Source of the DNA: Siphonodentalium dalli
Taxonomy: Eukaryota > Mollusca > Scaphopoda > Gadilida > Siphonodentaliidae
Length of the DNA stretch: 64,000 nt
Assembly: GCA_032622095.1 (NCBI GenBank)
Contig: CP136069.1
Coordinates: 50,576,760-50,640,759 of the forward strand
Direction of reading: 5' to 3'
In this document: piece by piece, positions 1 to 11,487 of the stretch
How positions within the stretch are numbered: position 1 is the first letter of the stretch
Layout of the letters: each line of letters opens with the position of its first letter
The notes under the pieces: generated by a model
What the model saw: the letters and a program-made list of their open reading frames with translations, nothing else
Databases searched by the model: none
What the model was told of the DNA's origin: nothing
Made by a program: the position numbers and the translations under genes

Positions 1-520
1 ATCACCAAACTTCATATGGATATTTTGTTTGACCACTAGATGGGAGACATAAAATTATTCCAAATTTCATTGGGGGGAAAACATGAGCGCCATCGGCCAT
101 CTTGGATTTTTCTCTTTGTATGACTAAATCCTTTGGTAAACCAACACGATCCCTTGTCCGATCGTCACAAAACTTCACATGGATCTTAATCTTAATTTTT
201 CCGAATTTCGTTAAAAAACATGGCTATCAGCAGCCATTTTGGATTTTACTCTTTGCCTCTTTGCATGACTAAATCCTTTAGCCCACCTACAGACCAAATC
301 CCTTATCTGATTGTTACCAAACGTCCTTGATCTTCTTGGTGACCACTAGATGAGATCTATCAAATGTTTTGAATTTCATTGGAAAAGTGGCCATCTTGGA
401 TTTTACTTTAGATATATCTCTTCATGTTGATATCAAATGTTTTGAATTTCATTGGAAAAGTGGCCATCTTGGATTTTACTTTATATATATCTCTTCATGT
501 TGATATCTAGTATTACTTAG
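1..520. repeat. Dispersed molluscan repeat, R1 family, divergent tandem monomers
   Basis: Imperfect monomers share the order 'atgactaaatcctt', 'accaaacttcatatggat', 'ctagatgggag', 'catggc' and 'gccatcttggatttt'. An 80-bp stretch around 360-505, ending in 'ctcttcatgttgatat', is repeated in tandem. The same family closes the window (63156-64000) and sits inside both giant elements (about 28510-29560 and 51652-52700). It has no coding potential. Confidence 0.8.
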
Positions 521-1053
521 ACATTTCAACTTTCCACATTCCTAATCGCTCCATTGACTGTAAGTAAATGATTTCCCGCATATATCACAATTATAAATAC
601 AGTAGTCACCGACAGTGGGTAGATGCACTATATCTACTGAGGTATTTGTGGGACGTATAATCTCTATGCAGTCTCTACATTATCATATTTTTACCACATT
701 CTAAGTTAGAATAAGCCTTTAACTATAAAGGTGGATTTTAATTTTAGTGATTCTCGGTCAAACAGATTCGCTTTTATGGGCAAAATAACTGGACCAGAGC
801 CATCTTTGATGCGCAACCCTTGTTTTTTACTGAGTTATGGCCCTGAGAGGAGGCTGCAAGTTTGTCAATTTTCAATGATTTTTGTCTGTCCGACTCTTCT
901 GCTGATATTTTTAACCATTATTTGAATGACTGATGTTATGGAGGAGGCAATTGCAGAAGTCCTCAGTATATGCATCTCTACCTGCCCATGTTTGAATTTG
1001 CCACAGTGGGTGTATGCGAGCACTGTCGGTGAAACCTCTTGATTTCTTTCCAG
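521..1053. other. Intergenic or intronic sequence without a clear gene
   Basis: This stretch contains a piece of another dispersed repeat near 730-850, with the phrase 'gagttatggccctg'. Its right end is a good 3' splice context, a pyrimidine-rich 'cttgatttctttccag' ending at 1053. I see no convincing exon upstream of it. Confidence 0.5.
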
Positions 1054-1260
1054 GAACGAATAAACCAGCATGTAGCCAGTGACAAATTGAACCAACAGGT
1101 AACAAACGACAGACGCTATGGAACGGGGTATAGATGCCAGCCTCCTGTCAGTGAAGACCGATTGAACCAACAGGTGGCCAGTGACGGACAGTATGGTATG
1201 ACCTGCAGCCGTCAGCCTCCTCATGGTGCAGATTTCATACTGTCCAGAGATGAACAAATA
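1054..1260 (+). CDS. Probable internal exon of an unrecognised host gene (69 codons)
   Basis: The exon is bounded on the left by a pyrimidine tract plus CAG (ending 1053) and on the right by the consensus donor GTAAGC (1261-1266). Both borders lie on codon boundaries (phase 0) and the frame is open throughout. The translation carries an internal near-duplication: LNQQVTNDRRYG...CQPP followed by LNQQVASDGQYG...SRQPP. It ends with a charged stretch, LSRDEQI, that runs into the coiled-coil exon at 2759. I do not recognise the protein, and the imperfect 75-base duplication is visible at DNA level too. Earlier exons would lie left of the window. The alternative is a chance open frame in a repeat, but the two good splice signals and the phase match argue for an exon. 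Confidence 0.55.
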
Positions 1261-2758
1261 GTAAGCATCCATTTAACCCTTTGTACTAAATACTCATACT
1301 CAAACCTAGTTCACTAAATACTCAAACTTAGTCCAAGTCTGCTTGTACTTAAACCGGCTAAGATATTGCGGATAGCGAGATGCTAGTTTTAGTACGAGAA
1401 CACCCGTTACCATTTGTATGACATGAGTTATGCGTTAGTGATCAGCTCACATAAAAGAACAATTAAATGTAATCAAATATCACAATTGCGACAATAAACA
1501 GGTTTTTTCCGTAGAAGACATGATATTTGTCTGAAAACCCACATCAGTTGTCAATTGAAAGTGGTAATTTAATGTGAAAAGAGACATTTACCGCAGTGTT
1601 GTCCTATTTTTTTTAAAGTATGCAAACTCAATTGACCTCACAAAGTGACATCGGCATATTCCAGCGAAAATAATCTAGCAATCGTAAGATGAACATAAAC
1701 AAAACCATATGGTCGTAAATTGAATTAATTCACCCTGTAAATTAAAAATTGCATATTATCATGAGACGTTCCGTTTAAGAAATGTTTAACTAATAAGTAA
1801 TATATTACAATACAAATAAATACATAATAGTGGTGGAATATATTAACAGCACATGATGTTGAATAAGGGGTGTATTCAATTGTTATGGGCGCATTCAATT
1901 GACGGCATAGAGGCCGAGCACATTTCCAAACACTTTCATTTAAAACATAAACAAACTGATGTTAGTCCTAATAATCCAGAATATTCTATGTGTAATTTAA
2001 CATGAAAGTTAGAGTATTATACACCATTATGACCTTAAGTTGTCACTCTTTCCGAAATATATAGCATAGGGTATTGATTTGTTAGTTAAAATTGAGGAAA
2101 ATAGACTACAATACCCACCACCAACCCTGGGCCTAACTCATGTCATACAAATGGCAACGGGACGGTCTCGTACTATTACTATCATCGCGGTATCCCAATA
2201 TATTATCTGGTTGCCATCTCTTCATGTTCTCTTTTTCTCTTTTGACTATGGTATGGTACACATAGTGTCAACGTCCGGATTGACCACTCGTCGTTCATCT
2301 GTGCATCTGTCTGTCTAGCTGTCCATAGGCACTTTACGCATATGATAACTCAAACATTTTGTATCCGATTGGAACCAAATGTTGTATATGTGTTAGGCAG
2401 CCCAAAATACAGATCCAGTTCAAATGTGGGTTTTTAAGGCCCTTTTAGAATTCATGCATGCTACAATAACTCAAAACAAAATTTATCTGATCGAAACCAA
2501 ATTTGGTATGTGAGTTCTCAGCCCAAAATACAGATTGAGTTTGAATATAGGTTGGATCCAATTTTTGTTTAACGGAGTTATGGCCCTTTTTCGAAATTAT
2601 TATTTTTTTTTTAATCTTTGAACATTACCATCAACTGAATGTTATGGATTTTAGCGTCCAAGCTGAAAATAGCTAATCACTATTGCCAAGGTGTGAGTTA
2701 AACATCGTGATCGGCCTCTCGGTATCGTACAGTTCAATGAGGCCTACATTCCTTGCAG
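1261..2758 (+). other. Putative intron (1498 bp)
   Basis: It starts GTAAGC and ends 'cattccttgcag'. Joining the flanking exons keeps a single frame (phase 0/0). It contains dispersed repeat sequence around 2320-2600 with 'gagttatggccc' and 'aactcaaa' phrases, typical of molluscan introns and intergenic DNA. No other gene is visible inside. Confidence 0.5.
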
Positions 2759-2884
2759 CAACTCGAGAGATTACAGAAGAAAGAACATCAAAAACAGCTG
2801 GACAGAGAGAAGAGAAACAAAGATCTGCGCTCCGATAACGACAAACTGTTTGATGGAGAATATCGCTCTGATCACTTCTTATAA
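2759..2884 (+). CDS. Probable terminal coding exon, coiled-coil C-terminus (41 aa and stop)
   Basis: A strong acceptor (cattccttgcag, ending 2758) is followed by an open phase-0 frame ending in TAA at 2882-2884. Residues 1-24 are highly charged with heptad-like spacing of Leu and Lys/Glu (QLERLQKKEHQKQLDREKRN), consistent with a coiled coil. The last 17 residues are SDNDKLFDGEYRSDHFL. The exon joins in phase to 1054-1260, so both probably belong to one gene on the + strand whose 5' part lies outside the window. The last 17 codons and the flank after the stop recur twice near 6.3 kb. I do not recognise the protein family. Confidence 0.6.
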   Translation, partial: QLERLQKKEHQKQLDREKRNKDLRSDNDKLFDGEYRSDHFL

Positions 2885-3327
2885 AACAAGGTATTTTATC
2901 TTAAACCGGTTTGATGTTATACTGTGTATAAAATTTTAGCTATATCTTACATATGTGTATTACATGTATACTCCAATAAAGGACTATGCGCAACATGACC
3001 TTTCACCTCACGATGTTGCTGCCTTAGCGACCTATCTACAAAAACTCTCGCCTCGAAATTGGGTCACATCTACTTAGCATTTTGGATGGTTTAAACGAAT
3101 AAATTAATGCATACAAGAGGAATAAAATAGTAATGTAGCTACATATTCGATGAAACATTATTAAATTCCCTAATAGGATTAAATTTTAGCTTTCACTATT
3201 CTGTTCCCGTCATTTTAGACAGCTTGCACCTGAAAAAATTTTGATGTACACTTTTCTCAGAACTTGCATGGTTAATTTCAATCTAGCGAATTATGAACTA
3301 TAACAGTTTGAAAGACTTTGGTTTTTA
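2885..3327. other. Non-coding, probable 3' UTR and downstream DNA
   Basis: AT-rich sequence follows the stop codon at 2884. AATAAA-like hexamers occur ('ccaataaagg' near 2975, 'cgaataaatt' near 3100), so polyadenylation within the first 100-250 bases is plausible but not demonstrable. Nothing else is recognised. Confidence 0.4.
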
Positions 3328-4520
3328 GCTCACCTGAGACGAAGTCTCCGGTGGAGCTATAGTTATCACTCCTCGTCCGTCGTCCGTCCGTCCGTCAACA
3401 ATTCTTTGAACATCTTCTCCTCTGAAACCGGAAGACCGAATTGGTTCATATTTGGTGTGGATGTTCCCTAGGTGACTCTCATTCAGATTTGTTCAAATGA
3501 GGTCACTGGGTCAAATAGTTGCGAAGCCAGGGCCATAACTCTATTCCTCCATAGTAATTCTTACAACGACTTCTTGTTCAGTACCATTGGGCCGATTTAG
3601 CTAATATTTGGTATGGAGGGTCCTTGGTGTTCAGATTTGTTCAAATAAGGTCACCCGGTCAATTAGTTGAGAAACCAGGGCCATAACTCATAGTAATTCT
3701 TACAATGACTTCTTCTAAACAAATATTTGGCCGATTTAGCTTATATTTGGTACAGAGAGACCTTGGGTGACTGGGGTTCAGATTTGTTCAAATGGGGTCA
3801 CTGGGTCAAATAGGGACAGAGCCAGGGACATAACTCTAAAAAAAAATAACATTTTTGCATTTTGACCTTTGATTTTTAGCTCACCTGAGACGAAGTCTCC
3901 GGTGGAGCTATAGTCATCACTACTCGTCCGTCGTCCGTCCGTCAACAATTCTTTGAACATCTTCTAAAGTTCCATTGGACCGAAAGGGTTCATATTGTTT
4001 GTGGATGTTCCCTAGGTAACTGTTAATCAGATTTGTTAAAATGAGGTCTCCAAGTCAGATAGTTGCGAAACCAGGGCCATAACTCTTTCCCTCCATGGTA
4101 ATTCTTAAAACACTTTCTTCTCAAAAACCATTGGGCCTATTTAGCTTAGATTTGGTATAGAGGGTCCCTACATGACTGAGATTCAGATTTGTTCAAATGG
4201 GGTCACTGGGTTAAATAGGGGCGGAGCCAGGGACATAACTCTTAAAAAAAAAACACTTTCTTTGAAAAAACCATTGGGCCTATTTAGCTTAGATTTGGTA
4301 TAGACGGTCCCAAATGACTGAGATTCAGATTTGTTGAAATGGGGTCACTGGGTCAAATAGTTGCGAAGACAGGGCCATAACTCTTTCCCTCCATAGTATT
4401 TCTTAAAACGATTTCTTCTCTTGTACCATCGGGTCGAATGGGTTCAGATTTGTTCAAATGAGGTCACTGGGTCAAATGTGGGTGGAGCCAGGGACATAAC
4501 TCATAACAATTTTTTTTTTA
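3328..4520. repeat. Dispersed 'agctcacctgagacgaag' repeat, two long units in tandem
   Basis: Units start near 3328 and 3877 with 'agctcacctgagacgaag', followed by 'ctccggtggagctatag', a CCGT-rich run (near 3366-3398 and 3923-3948), 'caacaattctttgaacatct' and several sub-repeats of 'cagatttgttcaaatg', 'aggtcactgggtcaaat' and 'agggccataactc'. This is a high-copy bivalve-type repeat. Short open frames in it are chance. Confidence 0.8.
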
Positions 4521-5235
4521 TTGAACTCCTTGATCAATCGGATCAATTAAAAAAAAATATTTTTGTTTTTAAAGTTAATTATTAAAGACACAAATATTAA
4601 AGAACCCTCTCACCCTCATCCATATTCTTCAGATAGAATATTCTTGGCAAAATTTGACAGCAGTCTGATGCCTTATTGTAATAAAAAATAAACCACCATC
4701 TAACAGGTCATTGGTGCTTCCAGCATCCCTGTTATCAAACACATGTTTTAAATATCTTTCACAGTCACAATGCATTACACCCTGTGTATATGCTACGATA
4801 TGATCTCTTACAGTGAAAATACCAGTCTGCTCTGTTGATAATTATCCACATGTCAAATCTGACAGTTGTATCAACAATTGGGTCAAGCACACACAGCTCT
4901 CTCCAGCCAGTGTTTTGTTTTGGTAATTAGTTTTGAAATTGAATGTCAAATGTATTCCCAGGAGCATTTGGTCTCTACTAAGTGGTGGGTCAGTGAAAAT
5001 ATGTTGTTTATACAGTTTTAACACTTCCTTTCAGTGAATTAAATTCTACCATATGAATGGTTCTGTAGTTTGTGTGACCACCATTTGTTGATTGAGACTG
5101 TTTCTAATAGAGACAACTTTATAAGTTTAAGAATTAGCCACTCACTTCAAAAACTTTAACCCCCTCCATAGGACAAACTATTTGAGTTGGTGAGTTCAAG
5201 TTTGGTACTAATATATCGGTTCCCGTGATTATAGT
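4521..5235. other. Non-coding interval
   Basis: AT-rich unique-looking sequence. No splice-bounded exon, TIR element or RNA gene was recognised. Confidence 0.4.
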
Positions 5236-5600
5236 TTTAAGCTCACCTGAGGCATAATCTCCTGTGGAGCTCATCGGCCATCATTCATCCTTCCATCAAA
5301 AATTGTTTAAACATCTTCTTCTCCAGACCCATAAGACTGAATGGGTTCATATTTGGTGTGGATGTTGCCTAGATGACTAAAATGAGGTCACCAAGTCAAA
5401 TAGTTTCAAAGCCAGGGCCATAACTCTTTTCCTCCAGAGTAAGTCTTAAAACAACTTCTTGTCAAGAACCATTAAGCTTATATTTGGCATGGAGGGTCCT
5501 TGGTTTTCTGGGGTTCAGATCTGTTAACATGGGATCACTGGGCAAACATGGGTGGAGCCAGGGTCAATATCTTTAAAAAAAAAAAAAAAACAATTTAGAT
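5236..5600. repeat. Third, more decayed unit of the 'agctcacctgag' repeat
   Basis: It opens with 'agctcacctgaggcataa' and keeps 'ctcctgtggagctcatc', 'ggttcatatttggtgtgg' and 'gccagggccataactc'. It ends in an A-rich run near 5575. It is more diverged than the two units at 3.3-4.5 kb. Confidence 0.7.
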
Positions 5601-6131
5601 TTAATTTTTTAGATTTAACTCCTTGCTTCATTTAACAACAAAAAATAGATAATTTTCAATGAGGTTAAAAAAACTTAGGTTTTACTTATTGATAATAAAA
5701 AAAAATTTAAAAAATTTGAAAGACTAATTTTGTTATAACAACGTACTGACTATTGTAGTCTTCAGAGTCCCAGTCTTCTCCGTCTTTACAGTCTGGTGAG
5801 CGACCCTACAGTCATTGACTGTCTTGTTGTTTGAGAACATTGACATTTGATTGAAAGAATTTCACAGTTCCGATTTCTGTACATTGATTCATATTAAATC
5901 AGGACTTATATCTTATTTATTACTGACAAATCACCCCAATGTTCCATAAATTCGCGACCTCATCACATGTACTGTAACTGCGTATTCTTGCGTAACTGAA
6001 TTGCTCTTCGAAATTACCAAATTACTCTTCGATATGACCAAAATGTAGGTTGTTTTTGTCTCAAAACTGTCATAAATGTGGCTTAATTTGAGCAAAAATG
6101 ATTGTGTCAGTTGGCATAAGATAAATACAAC

Positions 6132-6234
6132 AATAGCATAGTGTGTTTTGAGATGTGTTTTATCTCAACTCGTTAGAAGTATGATTTTTCGCTCGGCTTG
6201 AGATAAAACACATCTCAAAACACACTATGCTATT
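6132..6234. mobile_element. Foldback element with 37-bp perfect arms
   Basis: 6132-6168 and 6198-6234 are exact reverse complements (arm starts aatagcatagtgtgttttga) around a 29-base loop. The size and structure fit a short foldback MITE or palindrome-derived repeat. No target duplication can be defined. Confidence 0.7.
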
Positions 6235-6259
6235 ATCGTATATATTCCAAACTCCGTAC

Positions 6260-6313
6260 TCCGATAATGACAAACTGTATGATGGAGAATTTTGCTCTGA
6301 TCACTTCTTATAA
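6260..6313 (+). pseudogene. Second copy of the terminal-exon tail
   Basis: This reads SDNDKLYDGEFCSDHFL then TAA, against SDNDKLFDGEYRSDHFL in the exon at 2759. The sequence after the stop (ataatacaagg) matches the flank of that exon (ataaaacaagg). The coiled-coil part is missing and there is no obvious acceptor directly upstream. It looks like a partial duplicate. The frame and stop have survived, which is notable for a pseudogene. Confidence 0.5.
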
Positions 6314-6345
6314 TACAAGGTGTTATCCTAAACTCCATGCAGCAT

Positions 6346-6399
6346 TCCGATAACGACAAAATGTTTGAGGGAGAATATCTCTCTGATCACTTATTATAA
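6346..6399 (+). pseudogene. Third copy of the terminal-exon tail, with a possible acceptor
   Basis: This reads SDNDKMFEGEYLSDHLL then TAA. It is preceded by 'ccatgcag' (AG at 6341-6342), which could act as an acceptor giving a short alternative last exon. The differences from the first copy (L to M, D to E, F to L, R to L) are mostly conservative. A fourth 'aaactccatgcag' occurs at about 6417-6429 without the coding part. Confidence 0.45.
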
Positions 6400-6713
6400 T
6401 ACAAGATATCATCCCAAACTCCATGCAGGGTTTACCTCCCTTAATGTTTAGATAAGACCGGCGCCACCTGCGACATTTTACCCACATTATGTCGACAAAT
6501 TGCCCGTAATCCGCCCACAAAATATCAAATAAAATATGTAACATTTCAGACCTTAAGTTCGAAAAACGCTGATAGAATCCCAGAACTATTCCGTACAATG
6601 GTGAGATCTTGTTTCCCTGTAATTTTATAAACAAAGCCACGTGAGTCAGTGCGTATGAACAGGGTAATGTCTAAATGTGAATGCCGGCCGGTTGTCTTAT
6701 CTTATACCTCTCT

Positions 6714-6989
6714 CGGTCAGGATTGAAGAGTCGGACCGGTACAAGAATTCCAATGTACGTAAATTTATAAAATAATGCTGGATAAATTGTGCGTATAGCC
6801 TTCGTTGTCGGAAAACATCTTTTGGTACGCTCCAATAACAATTACTCAAAACGGTCAGGATTGAAGAGTCCGACTGGTACAAGAATTCCAATGTACGTAA
6901 ATTCGTAAATAATGCTGGATAAATCATGTGTATAGCCTTCGTTGTCAGAAAACTTCTCTCAGTACGCTCCATCAACCAATTATTCAAAA
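6714..6989. repeat. Two-copy tandem duplication, period about 138 bp
   Basis: The unit begins 'cggtcaggattgaagagtc' at 6714 and again at 6852, with about ten scattered differences and small indels. The open frame across it on the - strand simply repeats itself and is not supported as a gene. Confidence 0.7.
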
Positions 6990-7405
6990 CCTATTGTTAG
7001 GATTTTAATAAGTGACGATTCGATTCGAGATTCAATTCGATGTGAAATCCTTCCCCTGATTTGATTCGATATTCATTCGAACCACAAATGCCCAATTTGT
7101 CATAGTCTACTAGGAAGAGATAGACGCTCTTTAACCAATTTGCATATATTTTTTTTCAGGGCATTGTGTTAGCAGCTACGAGCATTGAACAAATCAACTC
7201 TTTTGTCGACGTAATCAAGAATCTCATTCGGGGATATAAAATTATGCTTTTTTTAAATTTTGTGCCAGATGATTGTTAATGATAAGTTTGTTTTATGTTA
7301 CTGCTCTGTTTTGTGATATCTAGCATTGTGATCTATGTACACACGGTCAATAAATATATACATCCCCTCTGACCCAGTTGTCTCATTCCAAAAAAATGTA
7401 TTTGT

Positions 7406-8563
7406 CAGGGACCAGCCAAGAGAAATTGGGAGAAGTCAATTATTATTAGGCCATTAAAAATTAATGTCTGGGTTCACAGGCCCTGCCTGCATCACTAAAA
7501 GACCGCCGCATCAAAACTATTTATCGTCACAAAATAAAAAAAATAAAAATATATATATTTTTTTAACACGAACAAAATCTATCCGGTTGTATGTAACCGA
7601 TTTTCTACAAGCGATTAAATCGGATGACATAGTTTCTTCTTGAAGTTCCTCCCAATGAATTCAACCAATTTATCAGAACTGTCATTTTGACAACACATGC
7701 ACATATATGTACCCACATCAGCAGCCATCCATACAAAAGTATAATGGTATAAACCGGTATATAGGATTCTTGTGGAACACTAGAAAAATAACTTCAGTGT
7801 CACTGAGAATTGTTCCTGATACATTTGAATCAGCTTTCTTAGAATTCCTAATTCAATTGTCAGAAGTTGTTTTAATTTGAGTGGTGTGTTTTTTCTCTAC
7901 ATGTGTGGTTACATTGTACAGTTCTGATATTTGGTGGGAGACATTGAGCGGTTCTGACTTTATAAACCATTTCCCTCACCCTATCATGAATAGAACCAGA
8001 CAAAACTCATGCTATGCCATTCCTCAATAGCCATTTAGAGCCATGATGTGGGAATTGGGGCAACAGAGGTGTCAGAATATCCCCAAGTATTGAGCTATAC
8101 ATGTGATTACACAGAGACAAGTTGTATTACAATGTACTTGGAATCATGAAAACAGATTATTCGATTTTGAGGTATGTTTTGAAGAAGTTAAAATAAATAA
8201 TAAATATAAATAGCCTCCCTCCCTCATCACAAAATTTAGACATAATTGCCCGTGAACCCAGACATTAATTTTTAATGGCCTTAGGGAGAAATGTTATCAG
8301 GGAGAATTCAAGGCTGAAGTTCAATTTAGTCTCTAACATCGCCTTTGTGTGACCCACAATACAATACAATACAAAATCCAATTAATATTACCATTATAAT
8401 GAGTAAGTACACAAAGTCAGTAAATACACTTCATATATGCTGTTTTGAAATCTGCCATTTGGTATATGAGAGAGAAGTCACTTCTCCCTAGGACTAAAAT
8501 AGGGAGAAGTGGGTCATTTTAGGGAGAAGATGTCTCCCAAGTCCCCCTCTTGGCTGATCCCTG
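7406..8563. mobile_element. hAT-like non-autonomous element, carrying a nested Harbinger-like insertion
   Basis: The left end CAGGGACCAGCCAAGAG and the right end, read in reverse as CAGGGATCAGCCAAGAG, form a 17-bp TIR with one mismatch. CAGGG ends are typical of hAT elements. The flanking 8-mers (GTATTTGT and AAATTTAT) match only partly, so the target duplication is decayed or absent. The interior repeats 'gggagaag' motifs. No transposase is present. Confidence 0.5.
7449..8280. mobile_element. Harbinger-like MITE (832 bp), TTA target duplication
   Basis: Arms start GGCCATTAAAAATTAATGTC at the left and read the same in reverse at the right, over about 33 bp. TTA flanks it at 7446-7448 and 8281-8283. 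A 3-bp TTA/TAA duplication with GG-starting TIRs is the PIF/Harbinger signature. Removing it joins 'attatta' to 'gggagaaat' inside the outer hAT-like element, so this insertion is the younger one. Confidence 0.65.
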
Positions 8564-8872
8564 AAATTTATTGCATGTACAGGCCTGCAGATATGAGGCG
8601 AGCAACCGTTCAGTTCACCTGGAGGTTACCTAAAATGAGAATGCTGTGAACGAAAAACTAGTGCAAAGTTTTTTTCTGCAGTTCTTGCCTTCACCGATTC
8701 TCACATTAATTATTACTCAATAAAGTCCTGCATATTGGAACAGTGCGGGGGTGAATCGGGCGATGACATCTTGTCACTACCCACGCATTCCAGAATATAT
8801 ATAGCATGCGCGTGTTGGTATATTTACAACAGTTGCAGAGTAATCAGTACTAGAATAGAAATATGTCACAGT

Positions 8873-9047
8873 AAGCAATTATTTCATGTGTTTTTTGGGA
8901 ACAGTCAAAATTGTTGTCCCGAGGTATCAGGAATTAGTATCGAACTGTTACCCAAGGCCGAAGGCCGAGCAACAGTTCGATAGTCATTCCTGATACCGAC
9001 GGACAACAATTTTGCCTGTTCCCAAAAGACACATGAAATAATTGCTT
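8873..9047. mobile_element. Foldback element, arms about 80 bp
   Basis: An imperfect palindrome starts aagcaattatttcatgtg and ends with its reverse complement. It is centred on 'ggccgaaggcc' at about 8957-8967. The short + strand frame across the left arm is a by-product of the inverted repeat. Confidence 0.7.
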
Positions 9048-9143
9048 TGTTACCCAATACATTGGCCAGTCAACAGTTTAATCAGCATTGACCCACTTAG
9101 TTTATTACTTTACCTGCAGTCCAGCACAGAGTTTATACTTTAA

Positions 9144-9392
9144 CCCTTTCAGTGCCAAGTCCGATTTTTGTATCAACCCATATTTCCTTGATCATTTTTC
9201 AAATTTATTGATTATAATAATGTGATACATTGATGGAAAGAGCTCTTGGAGCTCTTTCCATCAATGTATCACATTATTATAATCAATAAAGAGCTCTTTC
9301 CATCAATGTATCACATTATTATAATCAATAAATTTGAAAAATGATCAAGGAAATATGGGTTGATACAAAAATCGGACTTGGCACTGAAAGGG
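9144..9392. mobile_element. piggyBac-like foldback MITE (249 bp), TTAA flanks
   Basis: TTAA at 9140-9143 and 9393-9396 flanks a palindromic element starting CCCTTTCAGTGCCAAGTC. The arms meet at 'agagctcttggagctctt'. Part of the right arm (agagctctttccatcaatgt onward) is duplicated in tandem. CCC-starting TIRs with TTAA fit piggyBac-type non-autonomous elements. Confidence 0.75.
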
Positions 9393-9480
9393 TTAAAATT
9401 TCATATTCATAAGCGAGCCAAGTGATATTTAAAAAAAAAAATGTTTAATTGAAATCGAGAACAAGGCATGTTGACAATTA

Positions 9481-9621
9481 AGAAATAGCTCTTGTTTCGA
9501 TTAAGGTTATGCAGTTATAACCGAAAAGTTTGAAGATAAATGCTATAGCGCGCTATAGAACATTTGTCTTCAAACTTTTCAGTTATAACTCATAACCTTT
9601 ATCACAACAAGAGTTATTTCT
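9481..9621. mobile_element. Foldback element centred on ctatagcgcgctatag
   Basis: Imperfect arms of about 70 bp run from agaaatagctcttgtt at the left to aacaagagttatttct at the right, with a perfect palindromic centre at about 9543-9558. No target duplication was defined. Confidence 0.65.
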
Positions 9622-10264
9622 TCTAATTTAATCCATCATTTCGCAGGAGAACCACCAAATATAGAAGTTGGAAGTATAACGATCGTATAACATTGAGACT
9701 TTTTCCTATGAAAAAGACACGTTAAGTTGAAAGAGACACCTGTCACTCAAAACTTGTGCTTATCTATTGGTCAAGTCGTTGGAACGGCAATTCAGCGTTT
9801 ACGATTGGCTAGCCGCAACGCGTGGCACTGGGCAGATGTAGTTTCACGTGGGATTGATATATTTGACCGCGGTGACACAAACCCTATTTTTATTTTTAAT
9901 TTCTGTGTTTCATTTCTTTGCAAATGTTCAATCTTGTTGATTTGTCTTGTTATGTGTGCACTGAATATTAGCACCCAGTATGGTTATTGTCAATACAGTC
10001 ATACCCAAAGGAATTATGATGCAGCACCGAAATTTCATGTTAAATAGCAGGAAGTATCAAACAGTTTCCATGTACATTTTTAGGCATGCATTATTGGTGT
10101 GGTCACTCGACGCTGCTGTCATTTATGTAGCGGGGAAAGTAATCAAGGTATTTAGAAATAACCTAAATGGCAGTGTGTGTGTCAGCCAATTGTTTTGCAG
10201 TATTCTGTGGATTGACAGCTTATGATTACATTATTGAACTATAACTGGTAATGCCTATATATAT
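9622..10264. other. Non-coding interval with a 106-codon open frame of doubtful meaning
   Basis: A + strand frame (9727-10047) would give a protein with one hydrophobic stretch (FCVSFLCKCSILLICLVMC). It has no recognised domain, no intron signals and no second copy to test conservation, so I do not call it a gene. Confidence 0.3.
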
Positions 10265-11213
10265 TAGGGGTCTGCGAATATTCGAGATTCGATTCAATGT
10301 CGGGCATCCGATTCGAGATCGATCCGCTGATTCGGATATTTTCGAATCGATGTTACTTTGTGTAGTCTCGTTTTTTGCGTCTAGAAACACATGCCAAATG
10401 ACCTGACATCACAAAAATTGAAGCACACGGTTGCCAAGTAGCCAATGTAGTGTAATTGTGAATGTATTGCGTTCAGAATACACGTGCATTGTGCAAATTA
10501 TGTGCTTCGATCGCAACCCGTGATATCCAATTCAGATTATATGAATACAATTCAATGTCAGCTGCCATTATGTATGACAAAACATAAGAGTGGAATGAAC
10601 AGAAACCATAGAACAATCAGTCTATTACGTTCTTAAATGGACGTCATTATGTGCGACCAGTTATCTGCGACACTGTCGGCAAAATTCCTAGAAATTTCCT
10701 ACTTTCAGTTTGTTTCCCGGGAAATCGAGCGCGTTGCACCAAGTTTCGATCCATTGAATCTTGTTGATAACCAAACTCCATGCAGCGCACTCTATGTTAT
10801 CACTGCGATATAGCACTGCCACAAGGATGGTACTTTGCGGACCGATACATCTATTTTTTATATATCGTCGGAACAATATTTAGTCACCTATTATCTTATT
10901 TAGACCACCAAAAGTTTGCAATAATGGTAATTCTTTGGGTATTGATAAGAACAATATGAACTGAGCCAGACAAAGACAATTTTAATCCTAAAACATAAGA
11001 ACTGAGAACATGTAAGAAATCCTTACCGGTACTGGCGGTACTTGGCCGTTTAAACGGTACCGGTTCAACGGTACCGGTTCTGATACTCAGTACCGACGGT
11101 TCTCGGTACTAGCCAAAAACAGTAAATATATCAGTATAGATCGATTTAAATTGAAGGAACTTTGGTCTTCTAAGTGTGCCGCAACTGCCGCTTGCATTAT
11201 GGTATGCTACTAA

Positions 11214-11487
11214 AATTTAGACAGCCTGATAGGTGTTAGAACTTTTATGTTTAGGGCTTCAGGCGCTCAAATACATACATCGGAAAGATGGGTATATAAT
11301 ATATATGGTGAATGATTTTATGTTTAGGGCTTCAGGCGCTCAAATACATACATCGGAAAGATGGGTATATAATATATATGGTGAATGATTCACCATATAT
11401 ATTATATACCCATCTTTCCGATGTATGTATTTGAGCGCCTGAAGCCCTAAACATAAAAGTTCTAACACATATCAGGCTGCCTAAATT
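11214..11487. mobile_element. Foldback element with one arm duplicated in tandem
   Basis: The arms start near 11214 (aatttagacagcctgata) and end near 11487. In the left arm a 73-bp block beginning 'ttttatgtttagggcttcag' occurs twice (from 11243 and 11316), while the right arm carries it once, inverted. The result is a 2:1 hairpin. Confidence 0.7.

Noticed and set aside
6697-6987. 96-codon - strand frame containing a repeated 'LRTLEFLY.SDSSILT' motif
   Set aside because: The repetition follows a 138-base tandem DNA duplication. There is no other evidence of coding.
9727-10047. 106-codon frame with a hydrophobic stretch
   Set aside because: There is no domain, no splice signal and no second copy for comparison, and it is surrounded by transposon fragments.
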